Shown one piece after another: positions 31,555 through 44,700 of a DNA stretch of 64,000 nucleotides. Source of the DNA: Anopheles merus (Eukaryota; Arthropoda; Insecta; Diptera; Culicidae); contig NC_054083.1 of the NCBI RefSeq assembly GCF_017562075.2, forward strand, positions 30,165,558 to 30,229,557, written 5' to 3'. How positions within the stretch are numbered: position 1 is the stretch's first letter; each line of letters begins with the position of its first letter. A program made the position numbers and the translations under genes. The notes below the pieces were generated by a model. The model was given only the letters and a program-made list of their open reading frames with translations. It was not told the origin of the DNA and did not search any database.

Positions 31555-32905
31555 GTAATTGGTGTACCCCTAGCGAGATAGGCAGTCCTGGGCCACTAGG
31601 ATCAAACGGGGCTTGAACGCAGGACGGTCATGTTGTTGTGTTCGGGCAGCACTACAACGAGGGGCAGCCGAATCCAGCCAAGCCATCCATAGAATGCGGG
31701 GACGCGTGGAGCAGCTTGGCGCGTGAAAGGACCGGCTGCATCACCGGCATTTGAGGCTCCCCGGGGCCGGATGCCACAACCAATCCCCGAGCGCAGCCGC
31801 AGCGCCATCGACCAGCATAAGCGCCAACATAAACGTCACTTACGCATGCTGTGTCAATGGCGAGTTCAGCGACGGGCTAGAACACAACTATCTATGCCAC
31901 CCGCCAGACAGCGACATGACCGCGCCGCTCCATCCGCAACGATAATGCGTCTCCAAAAAAGGCGAGAGAAGGAGCAAGCCAGACAACGCGAGCGAGCGTT
32001 GCATGCGTCAGCCAAGCCGGGACGGATCGCTCCTCGCTTACAGCATCGAGCGAGAGGCAGGGGAGACGTTCCTTTCTCTCTTCCGAACAGTAGACCCCGG
32101 TAATAAAGAAGAAGACAATACAACATGCATCCTTACTTGTAATCCCCATTGGTAGAGAAGGAAGGAGGGAGAGGGGTAGGGGACGATTGGATGGGTTTGT
32201 GCATTATTGATAAAAAAATAAATTTAAGGACAATATGTGTTCAATGATACCATCCCTCATTTGAACACTTGACTTTCCGTTAAGTTTAACTAAGCATTGG
32301 TTGGCTTCACATGTGCGTACTACTGTATTGCTAATTGTCCTTTGATTGATTCTTTTTTTTGCACAAGCGCAACTAACTGCACTAACAAACAATATAAAAC
32401 CCGTACGAAGCATGCATTCAATCGATCCGGCAAATAGCTCCAACGGTAGATCGATTCATACATCCACACGACAACTTGCGCGGTTATCAAATCCGGATTC
32501 GAACGACGGCTGCAGGCAACGCGCAATGCATCAGCAGCCAAAAAAAACGGGAAGGAAAAAAACAATAACCCCAAGTCAAGCGCGCTCACACAAGGTCAAG
32601 CATTCGCCAATAGCCGCTGGGAGAAAGAGGGGAATGAAGGAGGCGATGCGAAGCGACGTCACACAAATCAACTGTGATCTGGTAGAACGGATAAAGAAGA
32701 CAGCAGACAAGCGCTATCACTCCCACCACTAGCAGCATATGAACAGCTGGTGTGATCGCCACAACCGACAAGCAAGGAGTAAGGGGGAGAGCAAGAATCA
32801 TCTTTTTCTAGCCATCTATAAAATTTATTTTTTGTGGCTGCTATTCTATACAACAACCCAAAATCAGCAAAACCACCCATAATTTTGATGTTTTTCGCCG
32901 TGAAA

Positions 32906-33035
32906 CCCAACCCGCAAAATCCGCCGTTGCTATAAAATCTACGACGTCGAGTAGACGTCGAGTGAACGTCGACTGGACGTCGAGTCTACGTCGAGTTAAA
33001 TAGTTTACTCGACCAAGCGAATTTTTGAAATAGAT
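32906..33035 (+). repeat. central 130-bp module between the arms
   Basis: Starts CCCAACCCGCAAAATCC and ends GAATTTTTGAAATAGAT. It contains five degenerate tandem units of about 11 bp built on ACGTCGAGT (32942-32996), giving several GACGTC palindromes. By eye it matches the reverse complement of 36795-36924 at all 130 positions. Confidence 0.9.
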
Positions 33036-34384
33036 TTCACGGCGAAAAACATCAAAATTATGGGTGGTTTTGCTGATTTTGGGTTGTTGTATAGAATAGC
33101 AGCCACAAAAAATAAATTTTATAGATGGCTAGAAAAAGATGATTCTTGCTCTCCCCCTTACTCCTTGCTTGTCGGTTGTGGCGATCACACCAGCTGTTCA
33201 TATGCTGCTAGTGGTGGGAGTGATAGCGCTTGTCTGCTGTCTTCTTTATCCGTTCTACCAGATCACAGTTGATTTGTGTGACGTCGCTTCGCATCGCCTC
33301 CTTCATTCCCCTCTTTCTCCCAGCGGCTATTGGCGAATGCTTGACCTTGTGTGAGCGCGCTTGACTTGGGGTTATTGTTTTTTCCTTCCCGTTTTTTTTG
33401 GCTGCTGATGCATTGCGCGTTGCCTGCAGCCGTCGTTCGAATCCGGATTTGATAACCGCGCAAGTTGTCGTGTGGATGTATGAATCGATCTACCGTTGGA
33501 GCTATTTGCCGGATCGATTGAATGCATGCTTCGTACGGGTTTTATATTGTTTGTTAGTGCAGTTAGTTGCGCTTGTGCAAAAAAAAAGAATCAATCAAAG
33601 GACAATTAGCAATACAGTAGTACGCACATGTGAAGCCAACCAATGCTTAGTTAAACTTAACGGAAAGTCAAGTGTTCAAATGAGGGATGGTATCATTGAA
33701 CACATATTGTCCTTAAATTTATTTTTTATCAATAATGCACAAACCCATCCAATCGTCCCCTACCCCTCTCCCTCCTTCCTTCTCTACCAATGGGGATTAC
33801 AAGTAAGGATGCATGTTGTATTGTCTTCTTCTTTATTACCGGGGTCTACTGTTCGGAAGAGAGAAAGGAACGTCTCCCCTGCCTCTCGCTCGATGCTGTA
33901 AGCGAGGAGCGATCCGCCCCGGCTTGGCTGACGCATGCAACGCTCGCTCGCGTTGTCTGGCTTGCTCCTTCTCTCGCCTTTTTTGGAGACGCATTATCGT
34001 TGCGGATGGAGCGGCGCGGTCATGTCGCTGTCTGGCGGGTGGCATAGATAGTTGTGTTCTAGCCCGTCGCTGAACTCGCCATTGACACAGCATGCGTAAG
34101 TGACGTTTATGTTGGCGCTTATGCTGGTCGATGGCGCTGCGGCTGCGCTCGGGGATTGGTTGTGGCATCCGGCCCCGGGGAGCCTCAAATGCCGGTGATG
34201 CAGCCGGTCCTTTCACGCGCCAAGCTGCTCCACGCGTCCCCGCATTCTATGGATGGCTTGGCTGGATTCGGCTGCCCCTCGTTGTAGTGCTGCCCGAACA
34301 CAACAACATGACCGTCCTGCGTTCAAGCCCCGTTTGATCCTAGTGGCCCAGGACTGCCTATCTCGCTAGGGGTACACCAATTAC

Positions 34385-34515
34385 TAACAGGTCACGTCAA
34401 CTCGCATGACTTAGCAACCTGCTCGCCATGGGTTCAAGCCTCGTATGGACCGTTTCTCGTAGCAACGTTTAATTATCCGGCATGACCGCGTAGGTCGTTG
34501 CGCGGAGAAGAAGAA
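34385..34515 (+). mobile_element. SINE-like fragment in the right arm
   Basis: Mirror copy of 31424-31554. Box B GGTTCAAGCCT lies at 34431-34441. Confidence 0.5.
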
Positions 34516-35008
34516 AGGAGTGGCTGAGGCAGGCAGAAAAGCAATGGTTACTGTTTCAATTAAGAAAAAGATGAAGCAGCTTTGTACGATCCGCAGCTCA
34601 TAAGATTGATATGGACAATGTGGAAAATACAGAAATAAGAACATCGATTTTCAAAAAATGCTTGTTGATCCCTTCCTGTTTGTCCTCCCCGTTCCTGTAT
34701 GCTTCCTCCAGTTCGCTTCGCTCTCGTCCCCCATTGTTTAGAATCCATCGTCGCTTGGGAACAATGAACGCTGCTACACGCAATCCTCGCCTTCATCTTC
34801 TCATCTCACCTCTTCGACTATCACCCTTCCTGCTCCTCCGCTCCCTTCCGCTCTTGTTAGCCCCCCTTTTATGTACTCCCTTTCCCCTTCTTTCCTTCTC
34901 ATTCCTTTTCTTTCGTATTGCTGTTCAATAATGCTAGCATAGTTTAGAATAACAAAAGTAAACTGTATTTGCCGTAAGCCTTAAGGCAAACAATAGTGAG
35001 GTGGGGGG

Positions 35009-35717
35009 CAGGGGCGGATTAGCCAGTACGCAAACTAAGCGGCCACGTGAGGCTCCGAGGAGCGGATCCTTCGTAATCCTTCTCTGTCGGAACCATCCGT
35101 AAACGATCCAGTTCATTCGTGTCGTCTTGAACTCGTTGCACCCACGGGTCGGATTGGCACCTGCCGAACTACCTAGTGCACTCACTGACAACATACTAGC
35201 GCTCCATGGAACCACTTGGTTGTTTGCAGCTCGTGGCCGATAAAACCCCACAGCTCGCTACCATCTCCCTGCACTCTTTGTTGTACAGGTGATTCGCCAT
35301 CCCCCACGTACCGAGGCCGCGTGCCGCACTGCAATCTCATAGCCTCCCGTACAAATTTTCTTCTTCTTCTTTGACGTAACGAGCAATTCTGTAGACAGGG
35401 CTGAAACGACTTTTAAAATTTACTAAAATCACGCTAACGGATAGTCAGTTCTCGATATCCGGGGAATGGCGCGGATAAGAACCGATCTTGTCTGACGATC
35501 TACGGGGCCTCTAAACCGGCGGGGCCCAGGCGACCGCCTAGTCCGCCTACCGTTAGATCTGCCACTGCCAGTACGCAAATAAAACGGCCGTGTGGGGCCC
35601 CGTTCAAAAGTAAAATTACTTCACAAACCTTCTCTGGTTTGGCATTCCTCATATAACTTCTTGCTCGATACATTCGTGTGACCGCTTAGGGCCTCTGCTC
35701 CTGTTAATCCGCCACTG
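35009..35717. mobile_element. hAT-like MITE(s) in the right arm
   Basis: Mirror copy of 30231-30930, with a 9-bp difference close to its internal CAGTGGCAGATC end. Confidence 0.5.
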
Positions 35718-35982
35718 GGTGCGGGTCGTCCTACCGGGTGGGAGCCATCCGTAAACGATCCCGATCATTTAGGCCGACTCGAACGCGTTGCTCCCACGGG
35801 ACGCGATGGTGGCTGTCGAACTGCATACTGCACTCGCTGACCACATACCAGCGCTCCGTGGAGCCACGTGATCGATTGCAGCCTTTGGCCGATAAGACCA
35901 TCTTCCTTATCTCTTTATTGTACAGGTGATCTTGCATCCCTTACGAGCCGAGGCTTAGCGCAGCAATTCAAGCCACATCCTC

Positions 35983-36148
35983 CCGTACAAATGATCTTCT
36001 TCTTTGACGTAACGACCAATACTTTGGACCGGGCTGTAACGGCTTCTTCTTTACCTTACTAAAACCACGTTATCGGATAGTCAGTTCTTCATACCTGAGG
36101 AATGATCCGGATGAGAATCGAACTCATCTGGCCTCGTAGGAAACGATT
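35983..36148 (-). mobile_element. tRNA-like SINE fragment in the right arm
   Basis: Mirror copy of 29800-29965 with at least one substitution nearby. Confidence 0.45.
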
Positions 36149-36794
36149 TAATCACATCATGCGTTCAATGAGCCTGTGTGCATGTCGAATAGAGCAGCAG
36201 AATGTCGTTTAAAATGCATTCCGCCGTTTAGTTTAAAGGGTATACAATATGCGGCATTTAATTGTTGCTCGTCCGTATAAAATGTTCCAAATCTACACAC
36301 AATCTACATCATACATGTGCTTTAGGTTTTTTTTAAATTCAGGACCAAAGGCCGGGCTGTGTTGCTAAAATGTGATGTTGTGCTAGTCACAAAACGTTGT
36401 CCGTACAGTGTGGCACATAAACGTGCACGAATTTGTGCAGCATTCGATGTACCAGAGCAATTGCTTCTAACAATTTACCTTTAACTAACTAACGGATCAG
36501 GACGATGATGATCGTTCGCAGCCAATGCCACACATGGGAATAACAAGGAGAAAGAAAACTCCCTCACGTGCGAGAAAGAGCAGCAACAGCCATAGCTTTG
36601 CGCCTACAACATGGTGAGAATGGGACGGGACACCATCGTCTGTGAGCAAGAGCGAAACAGAAGTCAGAACCATAATCTTCCCATCCATAATCAGCCACCA
36701 TAATTTGTGTGTGTGTTCGCCCCATACAAATGGCATAATTTTTATTTTCGCTTGGTCGAAAATCGCGGCGAAAACCGCCTTTTGCGGATAGGGA

Positions 36795-36924
36795 ATCTAT
36801 TTCAAAAATTCGCTTGGTCGAGTAAACTATTTAACTCGACGTAGACTCGACGTCCAGTCGACGTTCACTCGACGTCTACTCGACGTCGTAGATTTTATAG
36901 CAACGGCGGATTTTGCGGGTTGGG
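36795..36924 (-). repeat. inverted copy of the 130-bp module at the outer right edge
   Basis: Exact reverse complement of 32906-33035, ending GCGGGTTGGG before AATCGCACAG. No copy is found at the left edge of the left arm. Confidence 0.9.
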
Positions 36925-37763
36925 AATCGCACAGTGTGTGGTGTCAGGTCCGATTGCAGCAATCGTTTTTCTAATCCTATAAAATATATTTTTAAATATT
37001 CGCATAAATTTTAAGCATATAAACCTAATCCAACTAAAATGACGATTTTTTTGTTACATTTATGATAAACATTTACACTGGTTTTTTCTAATAATGTGGG
37101 TTGCTACTGAGCAAAAGGCTTTCAAATATGTTTTAACAATTTCCTAATCGTATTCATATCTGTTCTATAAAAAGTATTTAAATATACAAAAAAACAGTCC
37201 ATAGTTTCCTTATTTGACATATTATTTCACAAAATAATTTTAATGTGTTTCTTCCTTAATCTGTCACCACAAATGTACGCACCAACCATCCACCATTGCG
37301 ATAGCGAGCACGAGAGAGAGAGAGCGCGCGCACGCGGAAGAGAGCAAAAGGCCCACACTCTCTCACGCACATCCCTTCAAAGCAGGAAAACTCCGTTTTC
37401 CAAACGCAAAAGCGCCGTGTTTTCCAACGGTGCTGTCATTCGTGTCGGTTCGGTCGGTGCCGCTGCCTTGCGTCTCCATTGGCGTACGCGACCACGCGCG
37501 CGCGCTACTCTGTGTGTGTATATGTGTGTGCATGTGTATGTGTACAGTGGAAAAAGTGCAATTCTGGGTGGGTGGAGTGGCAAACAAACAGCGGAGAAAG
37601 AAAATAAAGAAATTACCACTTTCAACCGTTGGTGCCAGAAGGGTCGTATAGTTTCGTAGCACCGTGCCCATTGCCCTTTGCCCTTTTGCTACAGCTGTGC
37701 GTCCAGTGGCGATAGGGAGACACGGAAATGCAAACGAAGTTACACCGTTTCGCACAAAATTCG
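36925..37763. other. upstream flank of the scaffold gene
   Basis: AT-rich to 37240, then a GC-richer stretch with GA and CG runs near 37312-37335. This may include promoter sequence of the plus-strand gene. No coding region is supported. Confidence 0.4.
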
Positions 37764-37776
37764 TATATATATAAAA
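37764..37776 (+). promoter_or_regulatory. possible TATA box of the scaffold gene
   Basis: TATATATAAAAAG lies about 430 bases upstream of the proposed start codon at 38203. It fits a core promoter with a 5' UTR of roughly 400 bases, but no strong initiator was recognised. Confidence 0.3.
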
Positions 37777-38202
37777 AGAAAACACCCTGAAAGTATTAAT
37801 CGCAGCTTCGGTTCGGTAAAAAATCATCGCAACTGCCCCAACACAACCTGCCCGCTCCCGACAATTGTGTTGCGCAAAACATTGTTGCGGGTTACGGCTT
37901 ATCTTCCGTCGGCCATCGTGCCGCCTGAGGAGAGTGTTTTTTTGCGTGTGTTATTTGTCTGTTTGAGTTCGAGTTCGCTCGCGTGTAAATGTGTGCTTAT
38001 GTGGCTTTGTGTGGAGTGTAGAAAGTTTGGTGCAATTTTCTAAAGGGCGTAATGCAAATACAGTGCTGTGCCGAACGTGTCCGTGTTGTGCTTCCCGTGC
38101 ATTAAGCAACCTCCTCCGCATAGTGGTGGCCGCAGGGGTGGCTGGCTGCCGTACGTAACGGCGTAAATCAAACGTACCCCCGCGTACAGCCTGCGGCCCA
38201 AC

Positions 38203-38223
38203 ATGTCGTCCAACAGTGAGCAG
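38203..38223 (+). CDS. scaffold gene exon 1 (proposed start)
   Basis: ATG plus six codons (MSSNSEQ) end at CAG before GTATTA. Phase 0 fits the exon at 43141, giving MSSNSEQ then NCEVQL. The donor is not a strong consensus, so another first exon cannot be excluded. Confidence 0.4.
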
Positions 38224-38719
38224 GTATTACGACGCATTCCCGTTTCCCGGTGGGAGAGTTGTGTTGGGAAGAAAATCCACCCCTTAGTGTGCCATCCTTG
38301 CCATCCTTTGCCCTTTTGTCTTCCGCGTGTCCTTTTTGACTTCCCGTTTGATGGTTTTCCGATTGTTTCGAGGAAGGTTAATCAAGAGCGACAGAGAGAA
38401 AGAGTGCGAGAGCGAGCGCGCTCGTCTACGATGTGTGAAAAAGAGCATCTGCGTGTGTATGTGTGTGTGTGTGACTGTGTGGTTATATTCGGGCATCATT
38501 GTGGTAGTGTTTGGAAAAAGGCTCTGCAGTAATAAAACGGGAATTTTGACCTTCCAACCAACAACGTCCAATGTCCCATCCCGTCCTCTCGATAGCAGCA
38601 ACAACCCACAACAAACCGTTCGAGACTAGAGTGTAGCAAAAAAAAACAGGGAAAAAACATCCCTCATAAAAGGGATGAACGCTCTCGGGTGCAGAATTTT
38701 AAATGTCTCTATTCCCTCA

Positions 38720-38777
<58 letters not shown>

Positions 38778-41700
38778 TGAGAAATAAAGAGGGGTTGTTT
38801 CATGTTTCTTTTTGTTTGCTACTTTTATTTACTACGTGACCATTTTCGCCTGTCAAACCGAAAGTAAGCAACCGCTCCGGTCCCGGCCTGCTTAGACGAA
38901 CGGTGAAACTCTGCCAAAACAACAATAACTGCAACGCCGTGAAGGCGTTTTAAGGGTGACGCAGAGGAGTCGATGGTTGTGGTCTAATTGTGGACGTTTT
39001 TATTAGAAAGGAGGGAAGGTACTGCCATATTACCTTCCAGTCGTGTTTGACGTCCTTTTTGCCTGTTTCTATGCAACAGTGTGTGAGAGATAGGAAGGAC
39101 ACGTTTTGCAGGTGTTTTGTGTGTATGATGGGGTGATATATTTCGGTCCCTGGCGATGGATGTTGGAGATTCTGCTTGGTTTTTTGCTTTCTGAGAATGG
39201 TTAATTTCTCAACAAAAAGCACCTAAAAAGTGAAACATTTTAAAGTACAATCTGTATATTCTCAATGCTATCCTCTGAGCGATAAGAACGATAGCGCACA
39301 AGATCCACTTCCTTCTGCGTGACGTAAAGCTCCCGGATGTCGATGCAGGGGGCTCGTGTCGTGCGAGTGAAACTCAATTTCAAAGGCATCCAGTTGCTGC
39401 ACAAACCATATCCGCGCGCCTCTAATGTGACGTGATTACGCTGATGCAACTTAATGGTCCCGCCTCCCCCTTCGCAATGCAATTGCTGCAACGCCCATAC
39501 CTGCACTCCGCGCGTTGTTCGGGGAAGGATACACGCAACCAACACCAATACCAGTGCGCGCCAAGCAATGACGTCGTACCCTTCGTGGGGCACGACCAAT
39601 TCCGTACGTCATCCGATTGCCCGCGGGTGGGTGTCTCTGTGTAGCTGTGTGTGATTGAGTGCACTGCAGGATACTTAATCTCTCCACTCCGTCCATCCTT
39701 ATCAGGAGCCTGCCCGTTTGAAGGGACGTTATTTTATTTTTTGAAATTAATTTCGCCTTGCTGGAAAGCGTAATTGGTTGTCAGCGGGACAAGCGTACGG
39801 GCAAGGTCCTTTTACAAGAAAGGATGGCATTTCGTCGAATTGCGTCTTTCCGTGCCTGTGTTGGGTTTGGCGTTGGAGGTGGCGACATCGGTTCGAGATG
39901 CAAACGGAGATGAGTTTAATTTGCAACAGGTTTCGTCCGTCATGTTTTACCGTCTCTGGGAGGGATGTGTTGCGATTTATGCCCCTTCCGAGCGACTCCG
40001 AGGGTTCGGGTGGTAGGGAGGGATGTTCTAGGATGAGCAAATTCAATTACCTACGCTGCGACCGTACCACATCGTATCGGCTGTGGGCTCGGTAATGATG
40101 CTCCTTACCACACAGAAATACACAAACACACACAAACAAGCACGCAGGCACGTCAGCGATGGCGTCGGTGAAGGATTTTCACATTCATTTATCGGGAAAA
40201 TAAGGGGTGACAAAGTTTTCAAACCTTGTCAGGGTCGGTTGATGATTGAGGCCGACACTTGGCTGTAAACGTGTGCTAGATTGTGTTAAGATTTTAATGA
40301 TAGATAGCAAGCTTCATCAATTATGATCTTTGATGGCTGGATTGACAATTTTATAGATATTTTGTACTGTTTATATTTAAAGTATACAATTTACAATTCA
40401 CATATATTTTACTTACACTTCATGCTCCAAAGGCTAGGCGTCTCCATTGGTTATAGATATAATCTCATTGAGATTCTTATAGGAAAATGTTAGACAGCTC
40501 TTTGATTGGGTTCTCTTTGGTTTCTGTGGAATAAATGAGGTATACTAATCTTATTAAAATATTATTTTAATTTCAATTAATTTTTTCTATTAAAAGACCA
40601 TTGATATTAAAATTAAACACGGTAACACTATAGTTCTTGCAGGGATAAAACCGTGATGTAATCGTTTTTAATAACGAACTCCGCTCTTGAAAACCCATTT
40701 GGTCCGTCGGTGATGTCGATGATTTGCTCGTGACGCTACAGACGGGAAGCGATAGCTCCTGACCCGACCCCCTGCCCGTTACCAAAGGTCGGCGAAGCGA
40801 ACCACCCCATACGTTCATTATTTTCCTTAAAAGCCCTCCCGCCCACCATACCATCCCAAAAACCGAAGCCCCACACATTCCACACAACCGGCACTCCGAG
40901 GTTGCCGAGATGCCGCCGGCAAACTATCTGCCTCCTATCAAGCGCACCACAAAGTTTGTGGCACGAGAATCCGACACCCGGGCACACACGGGCGCGTCCC
41001 GGCATCACTGTCCGCGAGGGTACCGCGTCATCCCGCGTCTTATCAGTCGCCCGGCACACTCGCTGTAGATTGTAGATCCGAGGCGACCGCAGTTTGTGTT
41101 GTGCACCGCTGTACAGCAGGCAGAGGCCAGCACAGATAAAGAGTAGCAACAGAAGGGGGAAAAAAAGAAGCTAAACGCTGGTAGCAAAAAACCGCACATC
41201 GCGAGCACGAGCAGTGTCTCTTCACAGTGTTCGGTTTCTTTGTTACGGTGTGTGGCTGGCAGCTGAGTCTGTGGTATTTGTTTTACACCGGTGTTGTAGC
41301 GCGCATCCCAGGCAGGCTCCACTGGCTGGCTGTAGCGAAATTATGGCGGAAAATGAGTGTGCGGTCGCGGACGGGAAGCGGAACCGTTTTGACGCTAGAT
41401 TAAAGGGTAATAAATAAAATTTAAGCGACGTTGGCAAGACATTCCCCGCTCGTACGGTGCACTGCTGTTGGGAGGTGTTGATGGTGTTGGTTAAAGCCAG
41501 TGCAGTGGCGCTGCAGCAACGAGCTGGTTCTATCGGTGCGTGTGTGTGGGGGGTGATTAGAGAGATGCTTGCGACTAGAGTTGAATGACTTTTGGGATGT
41601 TAGAAAGGGCGAACACAGCATCCCGAGCTTCATTATTGAGCTAATGAAATTTATAATTGTCATTACTCGTTAAATGCGAAGTTCAAATTGACAAAATAAT

Positions 41701-44700
41701 CATATTTAACATGATTCAACGTAATTATGCCCAACATACTACATTACCTCGCATGGTTTAACATGTTCTGAATTATTTAAAAACACTTCTAACATGTGGC
41801 CACTCCCTGTGGAGGGGATTTGGTGACCTTCTTTTGGCGGTTTTACACATCTCTTCTTTATTTTGCTATAGCACACATCGAATGTACGTCATGTCCCCTT
41901 ACTTCAACCATAATACAAATTAACTCTCTCGAGATTTAACCAGAGCTCCGCTCCAGAACAACCATCGTGCCTTGTTTTTAATCAGCAGCGAATATGAACT
42001 CTTTCCATCACATGCACGATTCATTTCAAAGGTTTGCTCTCCCGCAAGGCTGTTCTGTCGGCATTTGATAATAATGTCTACGTGATTCGCGCCCGTCTGG
42101 AAGGTTTTCATTCGAAGAATTATTGTGAGCCGCTCACAAAAACCACAGAAGAGAAGGCTAAAAACTAAGAATAAAAACCCTCCATACCATACAATTCGAA
42201 AATGTCAAAAGTGCACCCAGTGAATGGGGAATACCTTTGCATGGTTTGCAGCTTTTGTGTGTGTTTGTGTGTAGAGAGAGATGGTCGGATGGTTTTCATT
42301 TTTTTTACGGTTCAGCGTAGCGCAGAACTACGCGCATCTTGCGCCACAGCCGCATCAGCAGCAGCTTGTTTTTCCATCAGCAAACCACTTTTCTCACGTG
42401 GAAGCAAAATGAAAAACAGAAACAAAAAAAAAAACAAAACCAAACCCCCAGTAGGCATTGCTGCAAAGATTGAATGACAGACAGTAGCCACCGACCGACC
42501 GACTGACTGGGTCCCTTCGCTCCCAGGTTTTGGTGAAGTGATATGGGGACTTTTGTGTGTGTGTTCTTTTGTATCATTTTGCATCACGTTCGCTTCGTCC
42601 CTACCCGTCGTAAATGCAACATTATTGTTCGGTTCGGATTGTGTTTGTTCACTGGTCCCTCCCTGACTTTATGACGCCCATGTATTCGCGGCAGTGCAAA
42701 CAATCCGAACAAGGACGTTTTTTTCCGAGAGTCAACCGCACAGTGACGTGTGTGGTTTCCTCCCCCCCCCCCGTCTGTCTCGAGAATTTGATGTTAAATG
42801 ATGGCAAGCTGGGGTCATTGCGCGGGGGGAAGGGTAGCAAACGTGAGGTTCCATTTGAAAGCTACCCAGTACTCATTTGCCCTTGTCTGAGCTTTTTGCG
42901 TTAGTGAATGAGCAAATCCTGTATCTTTGGGCTTTTGTGTTGTTTTTTTTTACCTTTATGCAACTGTACACTATTATTGAAGGATTTTTCTCACTTGTGG
43001 TGTGGTTTGTCTCGGATAAAAAAGAGTCCAAAAAAATTGTGATGACATTTTTACCTCGTTATTATGACGTCATTATGTGACTGCTGGATACAAGTTCTCA
43101 CTCATGTACTCATTCAACTTTTTTTTTCCATTTGCGACAGAACTGCGAGGTGCAGCTCGCGGCCGAGATCGAGGTGCTGAAGAGTGCGCTGGCGGACAAG
43201 CACACGCAGCTGCTGGCGATGGAAAGTGCCTGCCTGCAGGAGAGCGACCGGCAGGTCGAGCTGGAGGACAGCATCATCGCCTGGCAGGACAAGTACGAGC
43301 GGCTGTACGAGTCGCACAAGCGCGTCCAGAAGCTGAACCAAAACCTGGAGGACAAGCTGCTGAAGCTGGTCGACCGGAACTCGAGCGAGCGGGCCCAGCT
43401 GACGAGCGACGTCGCGACGCTGAGCGTACGGCTGGCGCAGGCCAACTACAACATCCAGAGCCTCAAGCGAGAGATTGTAAGTATAGTTCTCTGTGTGTGT
43501 GTGTTTTTTTTTTGAGGGGTAGTTGTGACTTTGCTTTTTAATGGATAAAACACGTTTTGAAGCGATTGAACGCACTGCTCCAAACGACTATTAGCGACGT
43601 TCGCCGCTTATCGCCACATCTGAAGCATTCCAGATCGTGTCTTAGATAGCATCAAGCGTCTTTAATAGCCATTTTATGATGTTTGTACGATACCATCTCG
43701 AACGCTTTAATGCCATCATAATCCAAATTCAGTTGCGGAATGATTTATTAGATGGTACTTATCGAAAAAAAAGTAACACTTTGTATGATGACCTGAACCA
43801 TTCCCTGAAAAGCATTATATCAGGAACAGAAATGCCTCGAAGGCAACAATCACGTGGAGCAAACTCAACGCAACCCGAGCTAATTCACCCCTTCGGGGAG
43901 GGTGCCGATTGTTCGGGCTGACCTCAATCTGCCCGGATCCGGATCGAAAAGGAACATGATTCGATTAGTAACAACCGTTCATGTCCGGATGCTAGGCTCC
44001 TCCTTTCCACTTGATCTTTGGCGTTCGTTCTTCACTCACATTCGTGCTCGAGTCTCATCGATTGGCTATAGTCTTTTAGCCGCCAGCAGCACCATGGAAT
44101 CGAATTGGCCTCCTCCGAGCAGCAACGCAAGTACCCGACACATTTATCGGTTGCTGTTGCTACTTCTGCTGCTGCTGCTGCTGCTGTCGAGATTCACTGG
44201 CGTCGGTCCAGGGAACGGACAACTTCAAATCTCCCTCTCACACACACGCACCGGCTTCGCTTGAACTTGAACCGGGAAAATCGGTCGCTGTGGATGAAAA
44301 ACGACCATGGATGACTCACGCCGGCAGGGGGGCGCACTAGGGGCGAGCAAATTTTCGGGGGCGCCAACCCAAAATGAATGTGTCTCGGGTTGACCCGGTT
44401 TTGTGGACCCGGGGGCTGTTGGTGGTCGCCTGGTGCGCTACATAGCGGACGTAGCTGCAATTGAAGGACATTGTGATGATGTCATCCAAACTGCTGCTGC
44501 TGCTGCTGCTCAGATCTGTGTACATGCAAATAGAGATTGGGAACAAAAAAGCGAACAATTGAAGCATGTTAATAAGCTTCACCACGTGATTGGATTTTCC
44601 ACAAATCGTATAACAACGCTTCTTAGCGTTCAGCTTATGCTGGTTGTGTTGCAAATCTTTGCCTCTGCGCCTCGGCGCCGTTGGAAGGAGAATGAGCTTT

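Larger units (their letters stand above)
29153..32905 (+). repeat. left arm of the giant inverted repeat
   Basis: It pairs with 33035-36793. It is a mosaic of SINE-like pieces (around 29800-29965, 30440-30570 and 31424-31554), a hAT-like insertion (30231-30930) and unrecognised sequence. Confidence 0.92.
33035..36793 (-). repeat. right arm of the giant inverted repeat
   Basis: Reverse complement of 29153-32905. With the two 130-bp modules on either side it forms a 4,019-bp unit with perfect 130-bp inverted ends. Confidence 0.92.
29153..36924. mobile_element. giant composite inverted repeat (two 3.75-kb arms plus a duplicated 130-bp module)
   Basis: The order is left arm, module, right arm (inverted copy of the left arm), then the inverted module. 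Arms can be followed base by base from 29153 to 32905 and from 36793 back to 33035. The differences I noticed by eye are a 2-bp change in a CA run, a 9-bp indel near 30.42 kb and a few substitutions. No transposase, reverse transcriptase or other known protein is encoded. The arm edge CCCTATCCGCAAAA resembles the module edge CCCAACCCGCAAAA, so these may be related transposon termini. It could be a foldback-type element, an inverted segmental duplication or an assembly artefact. Confidence 0.8.

Noticed and set aside
29104..36736. Many paired open frames in the palindrome arms, including one of 167 codons
   Set aside because: They mirror each other only because the DNA is inverted, overlap on both strands, and show no domain, codon preference or conserved start. 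Several run through SINE and hAT pieces.
41343..41406. ATG exon (MAENECAVADGKRN) with a GTAATA donor as alternative start of the scaffold gene
   Set aside because: It ends in phase 1, while the next exon at 43141 starts in phase 0, so the frame would break.
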